Positions 17,409 to 25,640 of a stretch of 64,000 bases of DNA are shown here, piece by piece (the stretch's first letter is position 1; each line of letters starts with the position of its first letter). Under the pieces are notes generated by a model that made no database searches, was not told the origin of the DNA, and saw only the letters and a program-made list of their open reading frames with translations. The position numbers and the translations under genes were made by a program. This stretch comes from Methylobacterium isbiliense (GTDB taxonomy: Bacteria; Pseudomonadota; Alphaproteobacteria; Rhizobiales; Beijerinckiaceae): positions 40,501 to 104,500 of the forward strand of contig NZ_BPQQ01000005.1 in assembly GCF_022179325.1 (NCBI RefSeq), in the 5' to 3' direction.

Positions 17409-18731
17409 ATGGAACACGCCCCCAGCGAACTCGAATCACGCACGATCCGCAAGGTCGCATGGCGGCTCTTGCCGCTCATCGTGGTGATCTACCTCGTCGC
17501 CTACATCGACCGCACCAACGTCAGCTTCGCGGCGACGGGCGGCATGTCGCAGGCGCTCGGCCTCACCGCGAAGGATTTCGGCTTCGGGGCCGGCATCTTC
17601 TTCCTCGGCTACTTCCTGTTCGAGGTGCCGAGCAACCTCTTCCTCGAGAGGACCGGCGCGCGGCGCTGGATCGCCCGCATCATGATCTCCTGGGGGCTGG
17701 TCGCGGGTGCGATGGCCTTCGTCGGCGGGCCGACGAGCTTCGTCGTCATGCGCTTCCTGCTCGGGGTCGCCGAGGCCGGCTTCTTTCCCGGCGTGATCCT
17801 GTACTTCACCTACTGGTTCCCGAAATCCTACCGCAGCCGGGTGCTGGCCTCGCTCTACGTCGCGGTGCCGGTGTCGAACGCCGTGACGGCGGCCCTCTCG
17901 GGGCTGCTGCTCGGGCTCGACGGCTGGCTCGGGCTGGCCGGCTGGCAGTGGCTGTTCCTGATCGAGGCGGCGCCCGCAATCCTGCTCGCCTTCGTGGTGC
18001 TGCGCTACCTCACCGACACGCCCGCCGCCGCGGACTGGCTCGCCCCGGACGAGAAGGCGTGGCTCTGCGCCGCCATCGAGCGGGAGCGCCAGGACCTGCT
18101 GCGCCGGGAGCAGGGCCACATGACCCTGCGGCGCGCCTTCACGGACCTGCGCGTCCTGTCGCTGGCGCTGATGTACTTCACCATCGTGACGGCGACCTAC
18201 GGCATCACCTTCTTCCTGCCCCAGATCGTGAAGGGCCTCGGCGGCTCCCACCTCCAGGTCGGGCTGATCAGCGCCGCGCCCTACATCGTCGGCACGGTCG
18301 GGCTGCTCGTCTGGAGCTGGTCGTCCGACCGCATGCGGGAGCGCAAGTGGCACTACATCGTGGCCTGCCTGCTCGGCGCGGCCGGCCTCGCGGCCGCGGG
18401 GCTCTACGGCAGCACCCTGATGGCGGTGGCGGCCATCGCGGTCGCGACCATCGGGCTCTACGGCTGCAAGCCGGCCTTCTGGACCATGCCGAGCGAGTTC
18501 CTCACCGGCACGGCGGCCGCGGGCGGCATCGCGATGATCAACTCGATCGGCAATCTCGGCGGCTTCGTCGGGCCGGTCGCGGTCGGCTGGATCAAGGATG
18601 CCACGGGCGGGTTCGGGGCCGCGCTCGGCTTCCTCACGGCCTGCGCGGTGGTCTCGGCGCTGATCGCCTTCCTGATGGCGCCCGCCCGCTCCCGCCCGGC
18701 CCGGGCGCCGGCGGCCCTGCCGACGACCTGA
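17409..18731 (+). CDS. MFS anion:cation symporter, probable galactarate/glucarate uptake
   Basis: A 440-residue, 12-span major facilitator of the ACS family (GarP/GudP/ExuT-like). Early signature residues are YIDRTNVSFA after the first helix and FFLGYFLFEVPSNLFLERTGARRWIARIM around helices 2-3. Position directly after garD, and before remnants of talarate/galactarate dehydratase and a lactonase, makes an aldarate the most likely substrate. GAGGAG lies six bases before the ATG. Other acidic sugars or tartrate-like acids are alternatives. Confidence 0.9.
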   Translation: MEHAPSELESRTIRKVAWRLLPLIVVIYLVAYIDRTNVSFAATGGMSQALGLTAKDFGFGAGIFFLGYFLFEVPSNLFLERTGARRWIARIMISWGLVAGAMAFVGGPTSFVVMRFLLGVAEAGFFPGVILYFTYWFPKSYRSRVLASLYVAVPVSNAVTAALSGLLLGLDGWLGLAGWQWLFLIEAAPAILLAFVVLRYLTDTPAAADWLAPDEKAWLCAAIERERQDLLRREQGHMTLRRAFTDLRVLSLALMYFTIVTATYGITFFLPQIVKGLGGSHLQVGLISAAPYIVGTVGLLVWSWSSDRMRERKWHYIVACLLGAAGLAAAGLYGSTLMAVAAIAVATIGLYGCKPAFWTMPSEFLTGTAAAGGIAMINSIGNLGGFVGPVAVGWIKDATGGFGAALGFLTACAVVSALIAFLMAPARSRPARAPAALPTT

Positions 18732-18795
18732 AGCCGCCCCCGCGCCCGCCCCGCGACGGGGCGGACTCCCGTCTCCTCCCGCCGGAGCGTGAACC

Positions 18796-19053
18796 ATGCC
18801 GGAATCCCGCGAGACCGTGAGCTGGATCGGGCTGCACGCGGTCACCCTGACGCTCAGGACACTCATCAGCGACGCCAAGGTACTCACCGGCCGCACTTCT
18901 GGTGGCTCGAACCGCTGTTCAACGAGCGCCTGGAGGTGCGGGACGGCCGCATGATCGTGCCGACGCGCCCCGGGCTCGGCCTCAGCCCGAGCGGACAGGC
19001 CGCCGCCTGGAGCCGGGAGGCGGCGGAGATCGGCCGCCGGGTGCAGGCTCAGC
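18796..19053 (+). pseudogene. L-talarate/galactarate dehydratase remnant, enolase superfamily
   Basis: From ATG 18796 the reading MPESRETVSW continues to LISDAKVLTGR, matching the N-terminus of this dehydratase family, then hits TGA at 18952-18954 after 52 codons. From about 18891, one frame over, PHFWWLEPLFNERLEVRDGR continues as MIVPTRPGLGLS to EIGRR, matching the family C-terminus. The whole catalytic barrel, about 300 residues, is missing between them. The join lies inside a CCGGCCGC-like context at about 18888. It is clearly non-functional. It follows the galactarate transporter by 64 bases, which places it as a lost member of the same operon. Confidence 0.75.
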
Positions 19054-19149
19054 CTCACCTTCGGCGGGCCGAAGAACAACCGCCTCTACAGGGCGAGTTC
19101 GCACTCGCTCCACGCGCTCACCGTCGAGGCGCATGGCAGCGGCGGGTGA
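19054..19149 (+). pseudogene. SMP-30/gluconolactonase C-terminal remnant
   Basis: Thirty-one codons from 19054 read LTFGGPKNNRLYRASSHSLH, then ALTVEAHGSGG and TGA at 19147. FGGP(K/R)xNRL(F/Y) followed by S(Q/H)SLYA is the conserved end of SMP-30/gluconolactonase/LRE proteins. There is no start codon or upstream domain; the fragment is joined directly to the dehydratase relic. Sugar-acid lactonases of this family hydrolyse aldarolactones made by uronate dehydrogenase, so the fragment fits the lost part of the locus. Confidence 0.7.
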
Positions 19150-19152
19150 GGA

Positions 19153-20292
19153 TCAGGCGGGGTCCGCGTCGCGCCCCTCCGTCGCCCGCGCCAGCGCGTC
19201 GACCACCGCGGCGACCGCCTCCTCCTCCGAGCCGCCCCCGCGCGTCGCCGCCTCGTAGGCCGCGAGCTGCAGGTCGGCGCTCGCACCCTCGGCCAGGATG
19301 CGCCGGGTGCCGGCGAGCGCCTCGGCGCAGCCGAGCGCCGCGGCGTCCTCCGTCACGAGGGCGAGCACGCCCTCCAGGATCTCGGGCAGCGGCACCGCCC
19401 GCTCCTGCGCCTGGTCGATCAGCGCGGCGCGCACGCCGTCGCGCTGCGCCCGCCACAGGTTCTCGCGCAGGATCGCCCGGGCCACGCCGTCGAGCCCGGC
19501 ATGGAGGTCGGGCCGGCGCTCGGCCGCGCGCACGAGGCAGCGGTAGAGCGCCGCCAGCGCCAGCGCGTCGTCGAGCCGGGTGCAGCTGTCGGCGATGCGC
19601 AGTTCCAGCGTCGGGAAGCGCACGGAGGGGCGCAGGTGCCACCACAGGAAGCTCGCATCCTCGATCGCGCCCGCCCGCGTCATCACCCGCACGTAGCGCT
19701 CGTAGGCGCCGGCATCCGCGAACAGGTCCGGCAGGCCGGTGCGGGGCATCTCGCCGAAGGCGCTGAGGCGGTAGCCGGCGAGCCCCGTCCGGCGCCCCTG
19801 CCAGAACGGCGAGGAGACCGAGAGCGCGAGCAGCAGGGGCAGGAACGGCAGCAGCCGGGTCATCAGGTCGATGCGGGCCTCCGGCCGGGCCACCTCGACG
19901 TGGACGTGCATCCCGCTCACCACGCTGCGGCGCCCGACCATCTGCACCGCGTCGAGGATGCCGTGGTAGCGCGCGCCGTCGGTGGCGCGCTGCTCGTCCC
20001 AGGCGGCGGTCGGATGGGTTCCGGCGGCGAAGACCAGGAGCCCGTGCGCCCGGCCGATCTCGGCGAGCCCCCGGCGCAGGCCCCCGAGCGCCGCGCGGGC
20101 GTCGGCGACATCCGACAGCGGCGGTGTCGCGATCTCGATCTGGCTCTGGAGCAGCTCCCGCTCGGCGGCCGGCAGCAGCGCCCGGGCGGCGGCGTGGAAG
20201 CCCCTGACCCCGGCCCGCGGCGTGCCGCGGGTCTCGGCATCGGCCAGGAAGAACTCCTCCTCGATGCCGAAGCGGTAGGCCGGGTGCGTCAT
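19153..20292 (-). CDS. YbdK-family carboxylate-amine ligase (GCS2 family)
   Basis: This 379-residue protein belongs to the glutamate-cysteine ligase 2 (YbdK) family. Signatures are FGIEEEFFL at residues 8-16, LLQSQIEIATPP near 47, AAGTHPTA, GARYHGILD, SGMHVHVE and PTLELRIADSC, which together form the ATP/Mg2+ and amino-acid pocket of ATP-grasp-like GCS folds. Weak gamma-glutamylcysteine synthesis has been described for family members, but the true substrate is often unknown. It converges on the aldarate relics with 3 bases between stops. ATG 20292 gives the normal family N-terminus. Confidence 0.9.
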   Translation of the reverse strand: MTHPAYRFGIEEEFFLADAETRGTPRAGVRGFHAAARALLPAAERELLQSQIEIATPPLSDVADARAALGGLRRGLAEIGRAHGLLVFAAGTHPTAAWDEQRATDGARYHGILDAVQMVGRRSVVSGMHVHVEVARPEARIDLMTRLLPFLPLLLALSVSSPFWQGRRTGLAGYRLSAFGEMPRTGLPDLFADAGAYERYVRVMTRAGAIEDASFLWWHLRPSVRFPTLELRIADSCTRLDDALALAALYRCLVRAAERRPDLHAGLDGVARAILRENLWRAQRDGVRAALIDQAQERAVPLPEILEGVLALVTEDAAALGCAEALAGTRRILAEGASADLQLAAYEAATRGGGSEEEAVAAVVDALARATEGRDADPA

Positions 20293-20380
20293 GGGAGCGG
20301 GATCCTTGGCGTAAAGGGGTCGGGGCGGATCCTCGGCATCGCTCGCCGGAGGGGCCGCCGGTTCGGCGGATGATGCAGGA

Positions 20381-20812
20381 TCAGGGGCCGGCGCGCAGGA
20401 GGAGAACGGCCGCGAGCATCAGAACCGCGGCCGCGACGACCGCCAGCACCACCGCCCGGTGCACCCCGCGGCCGGTCGGCGCCGCGGCCTCGGCGGCGCG
20501 GGGCGCCGCACGCGGCACCGCCGCCGTCTCGAGCGGCACGGATGGGGGCGGCGCCTCGGCCTCGCGCCGTCCGGCGTCCGGGAGGGCGGGGCCGGTCGGC
20601 CGGGAGCGCGCCGGCCCCTCGGCCAGCAGGCCCTCGTCGAGGTCGACCGGCACCCCGGCCTCCTCGATCTCGATCACCACCAGGGCGATGTCGTCGGGGC
20701 TCATGGCGGCTATCGGCAGCGCGCCGCGCAGATCCCCGGTGGTCAGATGGCCCTGCGCCCGGCCCCTGGCGATCAGGCGGTCGAGGGTCGGCCGGTCGAG
20801 GGCAGGCGGCAT
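20381..20812 (-). CDS. Sigma-70 region 1.1-like domain with C-terminal membrane anchor
   Basis: The 143-residue product has at residues 8-60 a sequence of the sigma-70 region 1.1 type: LDRLIARGRAQGHLTTGDLRG, a LP turn, MSPDDIALVVIEIEEAGVPV and an acidic end. In primary sigma factors this domain blocks free sigma from binding DNA. Here no sigma regions 1.2-4 follow; instead there is a Pro/Ala-rich linker and one hydrophobic helix at about 119-139, so the domain would face the cytoplasm from the membrane. GAAGGA eight bases before ATG 20812 sets the start. Its role is unknown. It lies 88 bases upstream of ybdK on the same strand. Confidence 0.75.
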   Translation of the reverse strand: MPPALDRPTLDRLIARGRAQGHLTTGDLRGALPIAAMSPDDIALVVIEIEEAGVPVDLDEGLLAEGPARSRPTGPALPDAGRREAEAPPPSVPLETAAVPRAAPRAAEAAAPTGRGVHRAVVLAVVAAAVLMLAAVLLLRAGP

Positions 20813-20991
20813 CGCGAGGGTCCTTCGGGATCGTTCTGGAGCGACCGTCCGGCGGTAGTCCCGGTCAACGCGGCAGAGCCTGGGGCGTTTCGCGCCGGAC
20901 GGCCACGCCGGCGCCCAGATGCGCAGCGAAGCTCGCGGCATCCCTCCGCCCGACGGGCGGCAGCACTCCGCCCGATGGCGGCGAGGACCCC

Positions 20992-22377
20992 ATGACCGCG
21001 CATCCGACGCCCCCCCGCGACCTGCCGCCCGCGGCCCGCATCGATCCCCCGGCGGCGCCCCTGCCGCCGCTGCGCTTCATCCGCACCGTGGTGCGCAACC
21101 CGGTCGAGACCTGGCCGCAGGCGGTCTACCGCGAGCCGGCCTACCGCTCGTCCTTCCTCGGCCATCCCACCCTGTTCGTGATGGATCCGGCCCTGATCCG
21201 CGAGGTGATGGTCGATCAGGCGGACGCGTTCGAGAAGTCGGAGGTGCTGCGCCGCTCGCTCTCGCCCGCGCTGGGCGACGCGATCCTGACCGCGGACGGG
21301 GCGCGCTGGCGCTGGCAGCGCCGCGCCGCCGCGCCGATCTTCCGCAACGAGCGCATCGTCAGCTTCCTGCCCGCCATGATCGGGGCGGCGGAGCGCACGC
21401 GCGACGCGCTCGCCGCCCTGCCGGCCGGCAGCGAGGTCGACCTCGCCCGCACGATGATGCGCACCACCTTCGACATCATCGTCGAGACGATGCTGTCGGG
21501 CCCCGGCGCCATCGACGCCGCGCGGGTCGAGCGCGGCATCACCGACTACCTCGAATCGACGAGCTGGATCTTCGCCCTGACGCTGATGCGCCTGCCGTCC
21601 TGGACGCCGTTCCCGGGCCGCCGGCGCGCCGAGCGGGCGCGCAGCTATCTCCGGGACGAGTTGCTGCGGCTGGTGGCGGAGGGGCGGCGCACCGGCACGG
21701 AGGGGCGCAACGACCTGCTCAGCCTGCTGCTCGCCGCCCGCGACGCCGAGACCGGGCAGGCGATGACCGACCGCGACGTCGCCGACAACCTCCTGACCTT
21801 CGTGACCGCCGGGCACGAGACCACGGCGCTCGCCCTCACCTGGACCCTCTACCTGCTCGCCCGACACCCCGAGATCGAGGCGCGGGTGGTGGCCGAGATC
21901 GCGGCCGTGACGGACGGCGGTCCCCTGCTGCCCGGTCACGTCGAGGCCCTGGCCTATACCCGCCAGACCATCCAGGAGGCGATGCGGCTCTATCCCCCCG
22001 CCCCCGTGGTGGTGCGGGCCGCGCTGCAGCCGGTCGAGATCGGCGGCGAGCGCATCGACGCCGGCACTCCTGTGACGGTGCCGATCTACGCCATCCATCG
22101 CCACGCGCGGCTCTGGGACGATCCCGACCGCTTCGACCCCGACCGCTTCGCGCCGGAGGCCGTGCGCGCCCGCGACCGCTACGCCTACCTGCCCTTCGGC
22201 GCCGGGCCGCGCATCTGCATCGGCATGAGCTTCGCGCTGATGGAGGCGGTGGCGATCCTGGCGGTGCTGGTGCGCGCCCTCGCCTTCCGCCTGCGCCCGG
22301 GCTTCGTGCCGACGCTCAAGCAGCGCATCACCCTGCGGCCCGCCGAGGGGATGCCGCTGCGGGTCGGCCCGCGCTGA
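20992..22377 (+). CDS. Cytochrome P450
   Basis: This 461-residue soluble P450 has all hallmarks: I-helix AGHETT near 282, K-helix ExxR in EAMR near 330, and the haem loop FGAGPRICIG with ligand Cys409. It has a Pro-rich start and no membrane anchor. It would hydroxylate an organic substrate using reductase partners encoded elsewhere, as no ferredoxin or reductase lies beside it. The sequence style is like the CYP4/CYP102-related bacterial P450s often active on fatty acids or terpenoids, but specificity cannot be read. GAGGAC precedes ATG 20992. The minus-strand sigma-1.1 gene is divergent by 179 bases. Confidence 0.94.
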   Translation: MTAHPTPPRDLPPAARIDPPAAPLPPLRFIRTVVRNPVETWPQAVYREPAYRSSFLGHPTLFVMDPALIREVMVDQADAFEKSEVLRRSLSPALGDAILTADGARWRWQRRAAAPIFRNERIVSFLPAMIGAAERTRDALAALPAGSEVDLARTMMRTTFDIIVETMLSGPGAIDAARVERGITDYLESTSWIFALTLMRLPSWTPFPGRRRAERARSYLRDELLRLVAEGRRTGTEGRNDLLSLLLAARDAETGQAMTDRDVADNLLTFVTAGHETTALALTWTLYLLARHPEIEARVVAEIAAVTDGGPLLPGHVEALAYTRQTIQEAMRLYPPAPVVVRAALQPVEIGGERIDAGTPVTVPIYAIHRHARLWDDPDRFDPDRFAPEAVRARDRYAYLPFGAGPRICIGMSFALMEAVAILAVLVRALAFRLRPGFVPTLKQRITLRPAEGMPLRVGPR

Positions 22378-22410
22378 TACAAAAGGTCGTTTTCAACGAC
22401 CGTTGGTATC
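22376..22410. repeat. Nested palindrome overlapping the P450 stop codon
   Basis: Outer arms GATAC (22376-22380) and GTATC (22406-22410) enclose inner arms GGTCGTT (22385-22391) and AACGACC (22395-22401) around the loop TTC, with AAAA and GTTG as a symmetric internal loop. The element begins in the P450 stop codon and is AT-rich against its surroundings. It may be a terminator without a U tract, or a mobile REP-like palindrome. Confidence 0.7.
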
Positions 22411-22535
22411 CATGGCCCGATGCGTCAGCATCCTGGGCCGTTGGTGCGAGTCATGCGCCCGTCACGGGATCCGCCGAAGGAGGAGCCCGGATGGGGCCGG
22501 ACCGGCCGGCGCGCCGTCCCGGAGGATGGCCCGCC

Positions 22536-23354
22536 ATGCTGATCGCCCAGATCACGGACCTGCACGTGCGCCCCCGCGGGCGCCCGGCCTACCGCGTCGC
22601 CGAGACCACCATGCTGACGGCGCGCGCGCTCGATGCGCTCGCGGCGCTGCACCCCCGCCCGGACGTGGTGCTGGTCACCGGCGACCTCGTCGACCGCGGC
22701 CTGCCCGAGGAATACGCGGTCCTGCGCTCCCTGCTCGGCCGCCTGCCGATCCCGGTCTTCGTCGTGCCGGGGAACCACGACCGGCGCGGCCCGCTGCGCG
22801 AGGGATTGCCGGCGGCGTGGCTGCCGGGGGCGGACGGGGAGTTCGTGCACTACGTCGTCGACGACTGGCCGGTGCGGCTGATCGGCCTCGACACGGTGGT
22901 GCCCGGCGCCGACCACGGCGGGCTCTGCGAGGCCCGCCTCGCCTTCCTGGAAGCGGCGCTCGCCGCCGGGCTGAGCCGCCCGACCGTGGTGTTCATGCAC
23001 CATCCGCCCTTCGCCTGCGGCATGGCGGCGATGGACCGGATCCGCCTGTTCGACGGCGAGGCGCGGTTCCGGGCGCTGATCGAGGCCCACGGCACCGTCG
23101 AGCGGGTGCTGTGCGGCCACCATCACCGGCCGATCCAGACCCGCTATGCCGGCACGCTCGCCCTCGTGGCGCCGGGCGTGGCGCATCAGGTCGCCCTCGA
23201 CCTCGCCTCCGAGCGCGAGGACCTGCTGGTGCTGGAGCCCCCCGCGTTCCAGCTCCACCGCTACGCGCCCGAGACCGGCCTCGTCACGCACATGGCCTAC
23301 GTGGAGCGCTTCCCGGGTCCCTACCCGTTCGCAGCCGATCCCGCTTCGTCCTGA
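22536..23354 (+). CDS. CpdA/Icc-type metallophosphoesterase
   Basis: This 272-residue calcineurin-like phosphoesterase shows every metal motif in order: QITDLHV (Asp8, His10), TGDLVDRG, PGNHDRR, MHHPPF and CGHHHRP. These bind the di-metal centre of class III cyclic nucleotide phosphodiesterases such as CpdA/Icc, which hydrolyse 3',5'-cAMP. A class III adenylate cyclase sits 9 kb away in the window, so both ends of a cAMP cycle are present. GGAGG lies ten bases before ATG 22536. The gene's last 34 bases overlap the convergent thioesterase gene. Confidence 0.9.
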   Translation: MLIAQITDLHVRPRGRPAYRVAETTMLTARALDALAALHPRPDVVLVTGDLVDRGLPEEYAVLRSLLGRLPIPVFVVPGNHDRRGPLREGLPAAWLPGADGEFVHYVVDDWPVRLIGLDTVVPGADHGGLCEARLAFLEAALAAGLSRPTVVFMHHPPFACGMAAMDRIRLFDGEARFRALIEAHGTVERVLCGHHHRPIQTRYAGTLALVAPGVAHQVALDLASEREDLLVLEPPAFQLHRYAPETGLVTHMAYVERFPGPYPFAADPASS

Positions 23355-23785
23355 CCGGACCCCGCCGCGCGGCGCTCGCGCGCCTCGCGCAGGCCGGTCG
23401 GCTTGAACACCCCGCTCGCGCTCGCCACGAGGGCATTCGTCTCGGCGCTGCGCACCTCCGCGTCGCAGAACAGGATCGACTGGCCGGCTCGCGCCACCCG
23501 CCCCTCGGCCAGGAGCACGCCGCGGCCCGGCGCCAGGAAGCGGGTCTGCATGTCGAGGGTCACCACCGGCCGCCCGGCGGTGAGCCGCGCCACGGTGCCC
23601 ATCGCGATGTCGAGCAGGGTGCAGAGGATGCCCCCGTGCGCGATGCCGAGGTTGTTGGCGTGCTCCGGGCCGAGCGCGAGGCGAAGCCGCGTGCGCCCGT
23701 CCCGGAAGCCGAGCGCCTCGACCCCGCAATGGCGCGCGAACGGGATGTCCGCCCCGAAGATCATGCCGTCGTCGCCACCGTCCAT
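23321..23785 (-). CDS. Hotdog-fold thioesterase, PaaI/YbgC-like
   Basis: The 154-residue hotdog protein carries NNLGIAHGGILCTLLDIAMG, the helix with Asn and His-Gly-Gly typical of PaaI-type acyl-CoA thioesterases, with the catalytic Asp likely in LLDIA. The two predicted strands GRPVVTLDMQTRFL and GQSILFCDAEV complete the sheet. The physiological acyl-CoA is unknown. GGGAGAGG lies upstream of ATG 23785; an inner ATG at 23764 is an alternative. Its C-terminal codons overlap the end of the phosphodiesterase gene on the other strand. Confidence 0.85.
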   Translation of the reverse strand: MDGGDDGMIFGADIPFARHCGVEALGFRDGRTRLRLALGPEHANNLGIAHGGILCTLLDIAMGTVARLTAGRPVVTLDMQTRFLAPGRGVLLAEGRVARAGQSILFCDAEVRSAETNALVASASGVFKPTGLREARERRAAGSGQDEAGSAANG

Positions 23786-23871
23786 CCGCCCCGAGCCCTC
23801 TCCCTGCGTTCGAAAGGACGGTATGGAGAGTTCGCCGTTCTGGCAATCCGATCGAGAGAGATGCCCGAGAG

Positions 23872-24564
23872 ATGTCGATGACCAGCCCGCCCCCCCATGC
23901 CTTCGTGCGCACCCGCTGGTGGTGGGTGCGCCACGCCCCCGTGCGCGGCGATGGCGGGCGCATCTACGGCGGCTCGGACATCGCCTGCGATTGCGGCGAT
24001 GCCCACGTCTTCGCGGGTCTCGCCCCGGTGCTGCCGCGGGGCGCCGTCTGGGTGTCGAGCCATCTCGGGCGCACCCGCCAGACCGCCGAGGCCCTCTGGC
24101 AGGCCGGCGACTTTTCCGAGGAGGGCGCGGTCCCGCCGCTCACCGCCCTGCCGGCGCTGGCCGAGCAGAATCTCGGCGACTGGCAGGGCCAGGACCGCGC
24201 CCGCTTCTTCGCCGAGCGCCAGCCGATGGCGGCGAGCTACTGGTTCGCGCCCGCCGACGAGCGCCCGCCGGGCGGCGAGAGCTTCGTGGAGATGTGCGGG
24301 CGCGTCCACGCGGCCATCGCGGCGGTCACGGCCGCGCATCGCGGGCGCGACATCGTGGCGGTGGCGCATGGCGGCACGATCCGCGCGGCGCTCGCCCTCG
24401 CCCTCGCGCTGCCGCCCCAGGGGGGCCTCGCCTTCGCGATCGAGAACTGCTCCCTCACCCGCCTCGACCATTACGATGGCCCGGACGGGACGGGCTGGCG
24501 CGTCGGCATGGTCAACGGCCAGCCCTGGCTCGGCGCCGGCCCGGAGGGCGGGCCGGCGGCCTGA
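23872..24564 (+). CDS. Histidine phosphatase family protein
   Basis: This 230-residue phosphoglycerate-mutase-like protein has the N-terminal catalytic motif as WWWVRHAPV, with Pro after RHA instead of the usual RHGE, then SSHLGRTRQTAE (second Arg) and VAVAHGGTIRAAL (second His). Such proteins include alpha-ribazole phosphatase and other small-molecule phosphatases. The RHAPV variant is common in alphaproteobacterial members. No cobalamin genes are nearby, so the substrate is left open. ATG 23872 follows a GAGAGAT run. Confidence 0.88.
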   Translation: MSMTSPPPHAFVRTRWWWVRHAPVRGDGGRIYGGSDIACDCGDAHVFAGLAPVLPRGAVWVSSHLGRTRQTAEALWQAGDFSEEGAVPPLTALPALAEQNLGDWQGQDRARFFAERQPMAASYWFAPADERPPGGESFVEMCGRVHAAIAAVTAAHRGRDIVAVAHGGTIRAALALALALPPQGGLAFAIENCSLTRLDHYDGPDGTGWRVGMVNGQPWLGAGPEGGPAA

Positions 24565-24567
24565 CGG

Positions 24568-24921
24568 CTACAGCTCGACGAAGGGCTGGAAGCCCCCGAA
24601 GATCATGCGCTTGCCGTCGAACGGCATCTCGGCCATGTCGGCCTGGAGGCGCGGATCGCTCATCACCTTGGCGTTGATCGCGTCGCGGTCGGCGCGCGAG
24701 GCGTAGACGATCCACGAGAAGGCCACGGTCTCGTCCTCGGTCGCCTGCACGGCGCGCGGAAAGGAGGTCCGCTCGCCGTAGGGCACGTCGTCGGCGAGGC
24801 ATTCCACGAAGGCGAGTGCCCCGTGCTCCTTCCAGACCGCCCCGGCCCGGCGCGCCAGCGCCTTGTAGGCCTCGACCTTGTCCTTCGGCACCGCGACCAC
24901 GAATCCGTCGACGTAGGTCAT
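24568..24921 (-). CDS. DUF1428 (YbaA-like) protein
   Basis: This 117-residue protein belongs to the YbaA/DUF1428 family: it opens YVDGFVVAVPKDK, continues AVWKEHGALAFVECLADDVP and ends KRMIFGGFQPFVEL, the typical family end. It has a ferredoxin-like dimeric alpha/beta-barrel fold related to small monooxygenases and stress proteins; no activity is established. GGGGAG is well placed before ATG 24921. It converges with the histidine phosphatase, with 3 bases between stops, and lies 86 bases after the HEPN-like gene on the same strand. Confidence 0.88.
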   Translation of the reverse strand: MTYVDGFVVAVPKDKVEAYKALARRAGAVWKEHGALAFVECLADDVPYGERTSFPRAVQATEDETVAFSWIVYASRADRDAINAKVMSDPRLQADMAEMPFDGKRMIFGGFQPFVEL

Positions 24922-25007
24922 CCGCGTCTCCCCTGTCTGGGCTTGGTTGCCCGTCCGCAGGACGATCGGCCGGGACCCGATCCGACGCCGGGCCTGGAAT
25001 TTTCTCG

Positions 25008-25640
25008 TCAGGCCGGCCCGACCGTCCACGCCGCCCGAGGTTCGGCGCGATCCGAGAGGTCGCGCGCCAAGCCCAGCAGAGCCGACGCCTTCGCGGCATC
25101 CGTGTCCGTCCTGAAGCCGTGCACGATCCGGTTCGTCAGGCCGCGCCAATCCGTCAGGTGGCGAAGCTCGCGGTCCGAGATCCTGTCCTCGTCGTAGGCC
25201 CGGCGCAGGAGCGTGCCGGGCGCGCTGTCGCGATCGTCCGCGAGCATGCGGCGCAGATTCGCCTCGACGGCGACCCAGGCGAGCAGGAGCGCGTCATCGC
25301 CATGTCCATCCGCGATGAGCCGGTCGGCCAAGTCGAGGCGGTCCCGGATCTCCTCGACGGCCACTCGGTCCGTCGCGGCGGGCGCGTCGCTCGGCACAAG
25401 CTTCACCTCGAACCGCCAGTCCGGGTGCTGCTCGACGGCTCGCCGCAGGGCGGAGACGGAGCGACGCGGGAGACCGCCGACCTGACCCACCTCGATGACG
25501 AGATGCCGGTCCCCCTTCCGCAGCACCACGTCCGGCAGGAAGCCCACGACGTCCTGTGCGGCCCGCGGGTCGCCGACCTGCCAGCCTTGATCGAGGTAAT
25601 CCTCGATGACCTCTCGGACGGCGATCTGCTCCAGGCTCAT
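25008..25640 (-). CDS. PD-(D/E)XK-like plus HEPN-like two-domain protein
   Basis: In this 210-residue protein, residues 1-85 look like an archaeal Holliday-junction-resolvase/REase-type fold: FLPDVVLRKGDRHLVIEVG with Asp37 and Glu50, but the expected Lys of ExK is Gly52. Residues 95-195 look like a HEPN helical domain: LLLAWVAVEANLRRML, then LTNRIVHGF, where T169-N-R-I-V-H174 replaces the usual R-N-x-x-x-H. Both active-site signatures are therefore altered, which suggests a binding or scaffold role, or a divergent catalyst. Its ATG overlaps the RusA-like stop as ATGA, so translation is coupled. Family naming is by memory of REase_AHJR-like proteins. Confidence 0.6.
   Translation of the reverse strand: MSLEQIAVREVIEDYLDQGWQVGDPRAAQDVVGFLPDVVLRKGDRHLVIEVGQVGGLPRRSVSALRRAVEQHPDWRFEVKLVPSDAPAATDRVAVEEIRDRLDLADRLIADGHGDDALLLAWVAVEANLRRMLADDRDSAPGTLLRRAYDEDRISDRELRHLTDWRGLTNRIVHGFRTDTDAAKASALLGLARDLSDRAEPRAAWTVGPA

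Noticed and set aside
22403-23881. Long plus-strand frame overlapping the phosphodiesterase and thioesterase genes
   Set aside because: It lies in a different frame from the intact metallophosphoesterase motifs and reads as Arg/Pro-rich noise.
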